Assembly (NCBI GenBank): GCA_965368585.1
Contig: CBDUNM010000007.1
Coordinates: 1 to 64,000, forward strand
Reading direction: 5' to 3'
Origin: JARRQB01 sp965368585
Lineage (GTDB): Bacteria > Pseudomonadota > Gammaproteobacteria > Chromatiales > Chromatiaceae
Length of the DNA stretch: 64,000 nucleotides
In this document: piece after piece, positions 35,228 through 43,811 of the stretch
Layout: each line of letters starts with the position of its first letter
Position numbering within the stretch: position 1 is the first letter of the stretch
The notes under the pieces: generated by a model
The model's input: only the letters and a program-made list of their open reading frames with translations
Told to the model about the DNA's origin: nothing
Database searches by the model: none
Program-made: the position numbers and the translations under genes

Positions 35228-35516
35228 CTTGTCCCGCGTTATAGCGTAAGTAACGGCAGTGTGGCAGGCGGATTTTGACAAAGGGTACAAATTGACCGAC
35301 AAACGGTGTGTTTACAGCGAAGCGCGGGGCTGATGATAGACTTATTTCGCGGTTCGCACGCGGCAACGCGTTTGGCATGGGAACCTGCGTTTGCCTTAGG
35401 CGGCTGCGAGCCTGGCGTTCCGTTGATACCACTTTTACGACTGCGCAGGTGTTTGCCGCGACGGTCCGGAAGGCGCCGATAGGCCAGCACCACACAGACT
35501 CTACTAAACGGCCCAT

Positions 35517-36608
35517 ATGGAACGCATCGTTATCGTAGGCGGCGGCGTGATCGGCATGCTCACGGCGCGGGAACTGGCCCGCGCCGGGGTTCGCGTCACC
35601 GTAATCGAACGCCAGACGCCGGCGCGGGAATCGTCGTGGGCTGGCGGCGGTATCATTTCGCCGCTGTATCCCTGGCGCTACCTGGACAGCATTTCTGAGC
35701 TGGCCGATTACAGTCAGCAAGCCTATCCGGCACTGGCAGAGCAGCTGCACCGCGATACCGGCATCGACCCCGAGTTGGAGCCCAGCGGTCTGATGGTCAT
35801 CGCGCCCGACGAGGAGCGGATGGCGGTCGCGTGGGCCCGGCGCCGGGACAAGCCCCTGGAGCTGATCGACGCCGCGAGCGCCGCGTCGCTCGAGCCCGCA
35901 TTCGCCGCCAAACCCGCTTCGGCGATCTGGCTTCCGGACGTGCACCAGGTACGCAACCCTCGCCTGACCGCGGCACTTTACCGGGATATCCTCAGGCGCG
36001 GCGTCGAAATGGTGGTGCAAACGCCGGTGGAGGACCTCGACGTGAGCGGGGGCCGGATCAGAGGCGTGCGAACCGCCGGCGGTCTGATCGCAGCGGATGC
36101 GGTGGTCATTTGCGCCGGCGCCTGGACCCGGCAACTGCTCGAACACCTACCCAACGCCCCCTATGTCCGCCCGGTTCGCGGCCAGATGCTGCTGTTTCGC
36201 GGCACGCCCGGCGCGATCCGCCGCATGGTGCTGGAGGAAAGCCGTTACGTGATCCCCCGGCGTGACGGCCGGGTGTTGTTCGGCAGCACCCTGGAGGAGG
36301 TCGGATTCGACAAATCCACGACCGCCAATGCGCGCACCGAGCTGGAATCGCTGGCCGTGCAGCGGTTTCCGGTCCTCCGATCGTTCGCTATCGAGCAGCA
36401 CTGGGCCGGGCTGCGGCCGGGCTCACCGGCCGGTGTCCCGTACATCGCGCCGCACACGGATATCGAGAATCTGTTCGTCAACGCCGGCCACTACCGCAAC
36501 GGCATCGTGCTCGGCCCGGCCTCCGCCCGCCTGCTGAGCGACCTGGTTCTCAACCGGCCCGCAATCGTCCCGCCTGCCCCCTACGCGCTGCTGGCGCCGC
36601 GCGGTTGA
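35517..36608 (+). CDS. thiO: Glycine oxidase ThiO
   Basis: The 363-residue FAD-dependent enzyme has the N-terminal dinucleotide motif VIVGGGVIGMLTARELARAG and a DAO-type domain throughout. The segment ESSWAGGGIISPLYPWRY is characteristic of ThiO, and GHYRNGIVLGPASARLLSDL is the conserved C-terminal piece with the FAD contact. It oxidises glycine to the imine needed for thiazole synthesis in thiamine production. It is divergent from the pilin operon; thiO beside minor pilin genes is seen in several Gammaproteobacteria. Confidence 0.93.
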   Translation: MERIVIVGGGVIGMLTARELARAGVRVTVIERQTPARESSWAGGGIISPLYPWRYLDSISELADYSQQAYPALAEQLHRDTGIDPELEPSGLMVIAPDEERMAVAWARRRDKPLELIDAASAASLEPAFAAKPASAIWLPDVHQVRNPRLTAALYRDILRRGVEMVVQTPVEDLDVSGGRIRGVRTAGGLIAADAVVICAGAWTRQLLEHLPNAPYVRPVRGQMLLFRGTPGAIRRMVLEESRYVIPRRDGRVLFGSTLEEVGFDKSTTANARTELESLAVQRFPVLRSFAIEQHWAGLRPGSPAGVPYIAPHTDIENLFVNAGHYRNGIVLGPASARLLSDLVLNRPAIVPPAPYALLAPRG

Positions 36609-37146
36609 CGCGCCGCCGCCGTGGACGGCGAGCCGGAGTAGGGTTACCATTCGCCCGCGAAAACGTCAGGTCCGTTGCATAGGGTCGCCGCCGGGGATGT
36701 CACCGTTTGTCCGACGCTGGGACAGGCATTCACTCAACGACTGCCGAGCAAACCAAGGTTTACTCCGTCACTTGCCCGTCGCTGATGGACCTCCTCAGTT
36801 TCGGCGTGACCAAGGGTGCAACGGGATACCCACGCACTGTTCCCAGTGACAAGCGTTCGGCACATGTCCGGTGGAGTGCGCGACGAGGCCTCGGCAAAAC
36901 CTCCCCGCACCCCCCCTGAATGCTACCCGCCTCACCCTTGCGATTGGCGGACGTTTCCCGTGCCATGGCTTACCGAGCATCCGCAGAGGGAGTCTGTCGT
37001 ATCCTGCCCGACTGCCGATAAGGGATTATCAAGAACCAATGATTGGGGACCGCACAAACGCCGACTTCCGCTGCAAATTGCAGCTCAGATCATGACGTAA
37101 CCGTGATTGCCCTGATGCAAGAGCGTTATCCACGACCAGACGTAAA
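36609..37146. other. Gene-free region upstream of the flippase gene
   Basis: This 538-base region has only short open frames on both strands (for example plus 36707-36919 and minus 36760-36966), none with a domain or good ribosome site. GC-rich hairpins occur just after thiO (CGCCG/CGGCG near 36612). The final 60 bases would contain the promoter of the flippase. Nothing else is supported. Confidence 0.45.
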
Positions 37147-38592
37147 ATGGAAAATCTCCAAAGCAAAGCAATAAAAAGTGTCTTTTGGGTAGGGGGCATC
37201 AAGTTTCTGAGCCAGGCGATATCCTGGAGCGTCACTATCCTCTTAATCAGGATACTCGCGCCCGAAGACTACGGCCTGATGGGAATAGCGCTGGCGTACC
37301 GAGGGTTTGTCGCTGTCTTTTTCGATCTGTGTGTCGGCGAGGCTGTTCTGCAGAAAAAGGAAATCGACGACATCGACACCAGTACGGCTTTCTGGATTTC
37401 GTCGATGGTTACCGTCGTTCTCTATGCCCTCAGTTGGCACTTTGCCGTCAGTTGGGCGAATTTCTTTGAAAACGATGCCCTGGTGGACATTATTCGGGTC
37501 ACCGGCCTGACACTCTTCTTCATGTCCATAAAGGAAATTCCGAATCAGCTGATGGCTAGGAATTTCGAGTTTAAACGACGGTCGCAGTGCGAACTGATTG
37601 CGGCGGTGCTGTCGCTCATCGTCAGCCTGGTATTGGCGTTAAACGGCTACGGTGTATGGGCGCTGGTGATCGGCGAACTGGCCCGATACGCTGTCCTGTC
37701 GCTGCTCATTGCCTATTTCGCAAAGTGGTTGCCCAAATTCGTGTTTTCGTATGCGCGGGCAAAACAATTACTCAAGTACGGTTTCCCGGTCACAGGCCAC
37801 TATCTATTGGAATTCGTGAGTTCGAAAAGCGATTCCTTGATTATCGGTAAAATGCTCGGACAGTCGGTGCTCGGATACTACACAGTAGCAATGAGCATTT
37901 CGCGCATACCTGTATCCAAGGGCGTCCAGATTATCCAGCAGGTGATGTTCCCGCTCTTCTCGGCCCTGCAGAATGACATCGAGGAGTTCCAACGCTACTT
38001 CTATCAGGTCATCTACGTGGTATCGGTGGTGTTTTTCCCGGTGTTTTTCGGCATGCTGGCGATTTCCGAGGAGATAGTCATCGTGGTCCTGTCCGAGAAA
38101 TGGCTGCCCAGTCTATTCGCATTCAGAGTATTTACGGTTCTCGGATTGCTGCTATCTTACTCGGGAATCCTGATGGTAATTCTCAAGGCACGGGCAAACA
38201 CGCGGGCTTTATTTAAGTACTCAACGTATTCCGCGATTCTATTTCCTGCGGGCTTTTATCTTGCATCCCATTTCGGCCTCGACGGGATAGTGCTTTCATG
38301 GCTCGTCATCTATCCCATTATTTTTAGTTATCTCTTCTATGAGGTCGCAAAAGAGATCGAAATAGGCGTGGCGGAGTCCTTGAGTAAGGTGTCGGACGCC
38401 TTGATCGGCTCGCTTGTCATGATTATCGTGATTTTCGCGTCGAAGTATCTGGTTTTCGGTGGAGAAGTCTCGGTTAACAGCATGGTGTTCGGCGTCGCGG
38501 TCGGTAGCGTGACTTACGTCACGTATTTTCTGATGTTCTCCAGGAAGACTTTCCGGGAAGCCAAAATTATCTGGCAGAATCTGCGCAGCTGA
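37147..38592 (+). CDS. Polysaccharide flippase (WzxC/PST family)
   Basis: The 481-residue protein has about 12-14 membrane helices and matches the polysaccharide transporter branch of the MOP superfamily. WzxC-like features are the N-terminal segment SVFWVGGIKFLSQAISWSVT, PEDYGLMGIALAYRGFVAVF and the segment RIPVSKGVQIIQQVMFPLFS. It would move lipid-linked oligosaccharides across the inner membrane for exopolysaccharide assembly. No glycosyltransferase gene is adjacent except a decayed piece at 52.2 kb. It lies just before the propeller protein and the carrier-protein cluster. Its base composition is somewhat more AT-rich than that of the genes around it. Confidence 0.9.
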   Translation: MENLQSKAIKSVFWVGGIKFLSQAISWSVTILLIRILAPEDYGLMGIALAYRGFVAVFFDLCVGEAVLQKKEIDDIDTSTAFWISSMVTVVLYALSWHFAVSWANFFENDALVDIIRVTGLTLFFMSIKEIPNQLMARNFEFKRRSQCELIAAVLSLIVSLVLALNGYGVWALVIGELARYAVLSLLIAYFAKWLPKFVFSYARAKQLLKYGFPVTGHYLLEFVSSKSDSLIIGKMLGQSVLGYYTVAMSISRIPVSKGVQIIQQVMFPLFSALQNDIEEFQRYFYQVIYVVSVVFFPVFFGMLAISEEIVIVVLSEKWLPSLFAFRVFTVLGLLLSYSGILMVILKARANTRALFKYSTYSAILFPAGFYLASHFGLDGIVLSWLVIYPIIFSYLFYEVAKEIEIGVAESLSKVSDALIGSLVMIIVIFASKYLVFGGEVSVNSMVFGVAVGSVTYVTYFLMFSRKTFREAKIIWQNLRS

Positions 38593-38607
38593 TTTGCGAC
38601 CGAAGCC

Positions 38608-38638
38608 GAACGACAGCCGTATCGACACGTTGTCGTTC
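38608..38638. terminator. Possible terminator between convergent genes
   Basis: GAACGACA (38608-38615) pairs with TGTCGTTC (38631-38638) around a 15-base loop in the 56-base gap between the convergent flippase and propeller-protein genes. No T tract follows, so it is weak. Confidence 0.35.
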
Positions 38639-38648
38639 AAGAAACAAC

Positions 38649-40058
38649 TCAGGTGCGCCTGCGGCGCTTCAAGCTCACCAATCCGAGCATCGCAGAGATG
38701 AACATCCAACCCGCTGCCGGTATCGGAACGCTACTCAGCGGCGACCAGTCTTCCGGCTTGTAGGCCCAGACGCCGCCGTCGTCCGGGTCGAACAGCCCCA
38801 AGAAGATGTCGTAGTCCGGGATGTACTCCCATTTGCCGAGTATTCCCGTGTTGGGCACGGAACCAGGTACTGGAAATCCTTCGTCCGACATGAGTACGTC
38901 TGCGATCAGGATGAGTTCCCAGCCTTCGGTGCCAATTGTTTCCGGAGACCGCAGTTCCCACAACTGCCCCTCTTCGTCCCAGACAACGAAACGATCTCTG
39001 ACCAGATCGTAGTCCATCCCTGCGTAACTCAGATTGGTGTCAAATTCGCCGCCGATGATTTCGGGATCGAATACGGTGGCCGGCGCCAATGTCCCTTGGT
39101 CGTTTTTTGATAAATCGTAAAAGAAGAATCGGTTGCCTGCGGCAGTGGCGCCGATGCGCACGAACAGTTGATCCTCTGCGTCGATTGCACCCGGCCCGTC
39201 GCTGTAGTTGCCGCCCAGGGTGCGAACGCTGTCGCCGACCGCCTCCCAGGTATCCGAGGAGGCGTCGTTGATATCGTTGACGGTATATTTCCAGAGCCCG
39301 ACGGGGTTGTCGACGTAAGCAACATCCTTACCGTTTTCTTCCGCATAAGCCGTGGCGCCAGACGTGTAACCGCGCCAATAGGGAATCGGATTGTGGCGGT
39401 TTTCCCACATTTCACCGCCTTGCACGTCCTGGAACTGGTCCGGCCGGATGTGAGAGCCGGTGGTGCCGCCAACCTTGTTCGCGTCCGCCTTCGCCGGGTC
39501 CCAAAAGTAGGGTCCGGTGGGGAGTCCGCTCTCGTCCCTGAAATGACCTTCGCCACGAGCAAACGGACCCCCGCCGAACACTGCGAAACGATCGATATTC
39601 GGCAGGTAGATATTGTTGTCGTAAGTATGGGACGATACGGGCGCGTTATCCGAACCGTCGAACGCGGTATAGTCGACCGCCGCATACGTGACCTCGCTAG
39701 GCAGCGAACCTCGTCCCCAGGCACCCGTGTTGCCGTCCCAAAGGTAGACTTCGTTGCCTGAGTAATTGCCGTGACCACCACCGAACATAATCAATTGGTC
39801 ACGTTTTGAATCCCAAGCAAAGGAACTCCAGGCATTGATGACGCTGCGCGGGGTTCCGAGTATCTCGCCAGGGCTACCCTGCGGGTAGTATTGAGCGGGA
39901 CTCGGCCAGGCATCTCGAAAGCTGTTCGTGCTCAAAAAGCCCCATTGGTTATCGCTCAGGGCGTTGGCTGTGTCGAAAAGCGACTGGGCGGCTGCCGGAA
40001 CCGCAGCCATCCCGGCGCACAGAACCGAAGCACCTAGTACGGCACGTAATGAAACCAT
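38649..40058 (-). CDS. Secreted kelch/propeller-like protein with VPxPA exosortase sorting signal
   Basis: The 469-residue protein has a signal peptide (MVSLRAVLGASVLCAGMAAV, cleavage near AQS). The body has repeated motifs such as [40 protein letters not shown] and MDYDLVRDRFVVWDEEGQLW, which suggest a kelch-like beta-propeller. The C-terminus is VPIPA (444-448), a hydrophobic helix and KRRRR. This tripartite end matches the VPxPA variant of PEP-CTERM signals, cut by exosortases in exopolysaccharide-making bacteria. A GGGGAG lies 7 bases before the ATG at 40058. A paralogue without this end lies at 49226. No exosortase is present in the window. The ligand or enzyme activity is unknown. Confidence 0.88.
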   Translation of the reverse strand: MVSLRAVLGASVLCAGMAAVPAAAQSLFDTANALSDNQWGFLSTNSFRDAWPSPAQYYPQGSPGEILGTPRSVINAWSSFAWDSKRDQLIMFGGGHGNYSGNEVYLWDGNTGAWGRGSLPSEVTYAAVDYTAFDGSDNAPVSSHTYDNNIYLPNIDRFAVFGGGPFARGEGHFRDESGLPTGPYFWDPAKADANKVGGTTGSHIRPDQFQDVQGGEMWENRHNPIPYWRGYTSGATAYAEENGKDVAYVDNPVGLWKYTVNDINDASSDTWEAVGDSVRTLGGNYSDGPGAIDAEDQLFVRIGATAAGNRFFFYDLSKNDQGTLAPATVFDPEIIGGEFDTNLSYAGMDYDLVRDRFVVWDEEGQLWELRSPETIGTEGWELILIADVLMSDEGFPVPGSVPNTGILGKWEYIPDYDIFLGLFDPDDGGVWAYKPEDWSPLSSVPIPAAGWMFISAMLGLVSLKRRRRT

Positions 40059-40526
40059 CAGTAAACACTCCCCTAAAGCCGGTTTGCTGACAAGCGGGTC
40101 AGCAAAGAACCAATTATTCAAAATCGAACAATCGTCAATATATCATTTTATCCTCCGTTTGATTCTATCCGAAAAGCTTCCCTGATTGCCTGAAGTTTCA
40201 GCCGGGTTCGAGCGCATCGCCATCGGAACAAAACATATGAAGAACAGGGAAGGCGCGACCGCGACGTCCCCAAAACGCCGTTCCCTTGCAGGGGCCTGAG
40301 CGCGACGGCGCCCTTCGCAACCGTAATCCGCCGAGCGGCAAGAACATGCTGCCCCTGCCCGACCACCCTGGCGGAAAAAACCACGTCAACGCGCCGGCCC
40401 TTTCAGAGGTCGCAACCGACTTGATACGCCATCTCTGACGCGTGATAATGCGGAGTTGAATTTTGCTGCGCTTCGCGTCCGCATCGTTTCGCCTTCAGTT
40501 CCAATACTCTCGAGTGACATTAAGTT
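40059..40526. other. Divergent promoter region of the propeller protein and carrier-protein cluster
   Basis: The 468 bases between the divergent genes have an AT-rich part near 40100-40170 and a GC-rich remainder. Short frames on the minus strand (40148-40384) look accidental. Promoters for both directions must lie here, but I cannot assign -10/-35 boxes reliably. No riboswitch core is recognised. Confidence 0.45.
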
Positions 40527-41249
40527 ATGAGTTCTCGCTTGCTTCAGAGGATGCTCGGTCCCTTCAGGGAGTTTGGCTTGTGGGGCGGGTTTCTGTACTC
40601 CGCCAACCGCGTTCTAAACGGGTTATCGCCGCATTTGCGGCTCTACTATCACTATTGGATGGTACAGCCAATTACCGCTAAACCTCTGTTGCCGGAACAA
40701 TTCATTGGACAAATGTCGATCCGGCATATCGAGCATGGCGACCCGCTGTTGGACCTCATGCCCGTTCCTCCCGAAACGCTGTTGTTCCGCTTCCGGCAAA
40801 GCGCGGAATGTCTAGCGCTGTTCATAAAGGACGAATTTGCTGGATACATTTGGTTTACCTTTGGTCGATACGACGAAGACGAAGCGCGTTGCACCTTTGT
40901 GCTTTCGCCCGAGCGAGAGTCCGTCTTTGACTTCGACCTGTATTTATTTCCAAAATACCGGGCAGGCATCGCGTTTTCGGCACTTTGGGATTTCACCAGC
41001 AGATATTTGCGAGAGCGAGGAATTCGCTACTCTTACAGTCGCATGACCGCGTTCAAGCTCAACTCGGCCAAGTCGCACAGTCATTTGGGCATGCGGCGAA
41101 TCGGTAGTGCCGTAGTGCTGAGAATAGGGGCGCTGGAGACAATTTTTGCTTCACAACCCCCCTACATTTTTGTTTCGTTAAAGGACTCTTCGCGCCTGCC
41201 GATCAAGTTGGCGCCAGATGTGCTCGCAGATTCCGGGGCCGCTTCGTAG
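40527..41249 (+). CDS. GNAT-like acyltransferase
   Basis: The 240-residue protein resembles GNAT acyltransferases. Strands VFDFDLYLFPKYRAGIAFSA and LWDFTSRYLRERGIRYSYSR correspond to the usual central strand and helix, and KSHSHLGMRRIGSAVVLRIG to the C-terminal strand pair after the Asn/Ser-rich loop. The classic acyl-CoA loop (Q/RxxGxG/A) is only weakly preserved as YRAGIA. It is the first gene of the cluster with a carrier protein. I infer that it transfers the carrier-bound acyl group onto an amine or hydroxyl acceptor. Relatives are often found in exosortase and exopolysaccharide regions. The acceptor is unknown. Confidence 0.7.
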   Translation: MSSRLLQRMLGPFREFGLWGGFLYSANRVLNGLSPHLRLYYHYWMVQPITAKPLLPEQFIGQMSIRHIEHGDPLLDLMPVPPETLLFRFRQSAECLALFIKDEFAGYIWFTFGRYDEDEARCTFVLSPERESVFDFDLYLFPKYRAGIAFSALWDFTSRYLRERGIRYSYSRMTAFKLNSAKSHSHLGMRRIGSAVVLRIGALETIFASQPPYIFVSLKDSSRLPIKLAPDVLADSGAAS

Positions 41250-41312
41250 TCGAATCCCCGGCTATGCGCAAACAATAAAACATACACATTACTGGGTTTT
41301 TGTACCGCCAAC

Positions 41313-41555
41313 ATGACAAACATTGCAGAAGTACTCGCCGACTACATAAAAAGCGAAATGCTATACGACGGCGAAATAGATCTCGACATGGATTTGCTCG
41401 AAGAGCGGATACTCGATTCCTTCAGCATCGTGCAGACAGCGATGTTCATTCAGGAGCGATTCGACATCGAACTGGACGCGAACGACCTCGTTCGGGACAA
41501 TCTTTCGACCCTGTCCAACATGGTCGCGCTGGTCGAGAGTAAAAGGGCCGCGTAG
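41313..41555 (+). CDS. Acyl carrier protein
   Basis: The 80-residue protein has the size, acidity and helical pattern of an acyl carrier protein. The attachment serine for phosphopantetheine is Ser36 in LDSFSIVQ, at the start of helix 2. It differs from the fatty-acid AcpP (no DSLD). The DSF motif is the type seen in carriers for amino-acid-like substrates, as in beta-amino-acid pathways. Its location between an acyltransferase and an AMP-forming ligase implies that the ligase loads it. A phosphopantetheinyl transferase is not encoded nearby and must be supplied from elsewhere. Confidence 0.9.
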   Translation: MTNIAEVLADYIKSEMLYDGEIDLDMDLLEERILDSFSIVQTAMFIQERFDIELDANDLVRDNLSTLSNMVALVESKRAA

Positions 41556-41785
41556 CGCTCGCCAACTTCAGGCGCGGCCGGTAAACTCGCGCTTTCCAGC
41601 TGATTCACCGGTGCGTTACGGGATTCGACCGGGTCAGGGTGTGCCACCGCTATCGACCGGCAGAGAACCCCAGGCCGATTCTAATGGGCGCTTACGCAGC
41701 AGGCATGCGTAGCATGGTACGCGCACCTCCTGCAATAATCGGCAAATTTGTTTCATTGTTGTTTTCTTCAGGCCACTAAAAAGCA

Positions 41786-43363
41786 ATGCCTAGATCGATA
41801 CCCCGGTTTTTAGATGAGGCGGCGGAACGCCTTCCAGATAAAACAGCCATCGTCTCACGAGTCAGATCAATCAGTTTCGAGCATCTGCGCCATGAAGCGC
41901 TGGCAACGGCCGAATGCCTTCGGGAACTGGGAATTCAACCCGGCGACCGCCTTGGCGTATGCATGGAAAAGTCAGTCGACCAGGTATCCGTGATTCTCGG
42001 CATCCTCTGTGCCAACGCTATGGTGGTTCCGATCCTGCCGCGGCTGAAGCCGCCCAATATTCGACACATCATCGAAAATTCCGGCATGACGGCCATGATC
42101 ACCGATGCCAATCGGCTGAAGGAAGTCGTTGAGTTTGCCGATCTGACCCGCTTGATGGTGGGTCACGGCGAAGTCGATCAAGATTGGCCGAATCTGGCGT
42201 ACATGCGGCAATACCTTCAGCCGCGCCGATTCTTCGACCGCATTGGAAACGACAACGCCGCGATCATCTACTCTTCCGGGTCCACCGGGCGTTCCAAGGG
42301 GATCTTGATCAGTCATCGAAATCTGGCCGATGGCGCAGACATCGTGGCCGAATATCTGCATACGCAAGAAGACGATCGGATCGGTTGTGTCCTGTCGTTT
42401 AACTTCGACTACGGCCTGAATCAGATCTGGCAGACCCTGCGTAAGGGCGCCACCTTGTATCTGCATGACTTCGTACTGCCGAACGATTTGTTCGCCTCGC
42501 TGGCGGAGAATCGCATTACCGCCCTGCCCCTGATGCCGGTCATTGTTTCTCAAATGTTCGACCGGCGCCTGAAGGTTCATACCGACGCGTACGATTTTTC
42601 CGCGCTGCGCTACGTATGTTCGACCGGTGGCAGGCTGTCGCAGGAGATGATCAGTAATCTGGGAAGCACATTTCCCAAAGCGAAAATTTATTCCATGTTC
42701 GGGCTTACCGAAGCCTTTCGCGGCACCTACCTGGAGCCGGAAAAGCTCGCAACGCATCCGACTTCTATCGGCAAGGCGATTCCCGGTTGTCAGGTAATGG
42801 TCTTGGATGACACCGGCGAGGAGTGCCCGCCGAATGTCGTGGGCGAATTGGTGCAGCGTGGGGCGACTGTGACCAAAGGATACTGGCACGACCCCGAAAA
42901 CACCGCGAAGGTGTTTCGCACGCATCCGCGCTTCCCGGGCGAGATATTGGTGTTCAGCGGCGACAACGCTTACCGTGACGACGACGGCTATCTGTACTTC
43001 GTCGCGCGACGCGACGAAATGATAAAAACCAAGGGTTTCCGGGTCAGCCCGACCGAGGTCGAGAGCGAAATGGTCGGTCATCCGGAAATCACTGCCGCCG
43101 TCGCCTTTGCCGTGCCCAATATCGCGGTCGGCGAGGACGTCGCCTGCGCCTATTCGACGGCGAGCGGTGAGGCATTGGCCGAGCGCACGCTAAGGCAATT
43201 TTTAAAAGATCGCTTACCTGGTCACATGGTACCGGCGCACTTGCTGCACTTCGAGAATTTCCCAATCACCGGCAACGCGGGAAAATTCGATCGCAAGCAA
43301 ATAAAGCAAGTGTCGTTTGAGCGTCTCGGGATCGAGATCGACGGTGCCACACCCAAATCTTGA
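41786..43363 (+). CDS. AMP-forming acyl/amino-acid ligase (exosortase-A-associated type)
   Basis: The 525-residue protein is an ANL-superfamily adenylating enzyme. It has the phosphate loop YSSGSTGRSKG (162-172), a second core motif SMFGLTEAFRGTY, the hinge region FSGDNAYRDDDGYLYFVAR and a C-terminal Lys500 in AGKFDR. The segment SFNFDYGLNQIWQTL is typical of the exosortase-A-system ligase family that pairs with a PLP decarboxylase and a carrier protein. It would adenylate the 3-methylaspartate made by the neighbouring mutase and load it on the carrier, as VinN does in vicenistatin assembly. It is 230 bases after the carrier gene and overlaps glmS. Confidence 0.85.
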   Translation: MPRSIPRFLDEAAERLPDKTAIVSRVRSISFEHLRHEALATAECLRELGIQPGDRLGVCMEKSVDQVSVILGILCANAMVVPILPRLKPPNIRHIIENSGMTAMITDANRLKEVVEFADLTRLMVGHGEVDQDWPNLAYMRQYLQPRRFFDRIGNDNAAIIYSSGSTGRSKGILISHRNLADGADIVAEYLHTQEDDRIGCVLSFNFDYGLNQIWQTLRKGATLYLHDFVLPNDLFASLAENRITALPLMPVIVSQMFDRRLKVHTDAYDFSALRYVCSTGGRLSQEMISNLGSTFPKAKIYSMFGLTEAFRGTYLEPEKLATHPTSIGKAIPGCQVMVLDDTGEECPPNVVGELVQRGATVTKGYWHDPENTAKVFRTHPRFPGEILVFSGDNAYRDDDGYLYFVARRDEMIKTKGFRVSPTEVESEMVGHPEITAAVAFAVPNIAVGEDVACAYSTASGEALAERTLRQFLKDRLPGHMVPAHLLHFENFPITGNAGKFDRKQIKQVSFERLGIEIDGATPKS

Positions 43364-43811
43364 TCCGCACGAGACAGCGACGGGCGCGAATGGCGCACGT
43401 ATCGTTATCGGCGTCATCGGCGATGACATACATGTGGTCGGCAACCGCATTATGCAACTGGCACTGGAAGAATCCGGATTCACGGTTTACAACTTGAGAA
43501 CCAGGAATCGGCCCGAACATTTCTACCAAGCAGCACTGGAAGTGAACGCGCACGCCGTATTCGTTTCGTCGCTGAACGGAGAGGGGGAATACTGGTGCGC
43601 GGATTTCCGAAGGCATTTTGCCAACGTGGGACTGGCGTCAATCCTTTTGTACGTCGGGGGTAATATCGTCGTAGGCAAGCGGCATCACGAAGATGTTGCC
43701 CGGCTGTTCACGCAATACGGATTCGATCGCGTCTATCACCAGCAACCGGATATCAGTGTAGCAATCGCCGACCTGCAAGAGGATTTGAGACGTGGCCACA
43801 CCCAGTCGTGA
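43344..43811 (+). CDS. glmS: Glutamate mutase small subunit (B12-binding)
   Basis: The product of about 155 residues is the cobalamin-binding S subunit of glutamate mutase. It has the DxHxxG motif in GDDIHVVGN, where His is the lower axial ligand of cobalt, followed by SSLNGEGE and YVGGNIVVGK, which line the nucleotide tail. Together with GlmE it makes 3-methylaspartate from glutamate by a radical carbon-skeleton rearrangement. The start is uncertain: a GTG at 43344 or a TTG at 43317, both inside the ligase gene. The stop overlaps glmE by 20 bases, so the pair is translated together. It carries about 25 extra N-terminal residues before the fold. Confidence 0.92.
   Translation: MPHPNLDPHETATGANGARIVIGVIGDDIHVVGNRIMQLALEESGFTVYNLRTRNRPEHFYQAALEVNAHAVFVSSLNGEGEYWCADFRRHFANVGLASILLYVGGNIVVGKRHHEDVARLFTQYGFDRVYHQQPDISVAIADLQEDLRRGHTQS

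Noticed and set aside
36707..37100. Overlapping short frames on both strands between thiO and the flippase gene
   Set aside because: No signal peptide, domain or ribosome site; open frames on both strands reflect base composition.
40059..40526. Possible riboswitch in the divergent region before the carrier-protein cluster
   Set aside because: I found no conserved core of the cobalamin, cyclic-di-GMP or other common riboswitch classes there.
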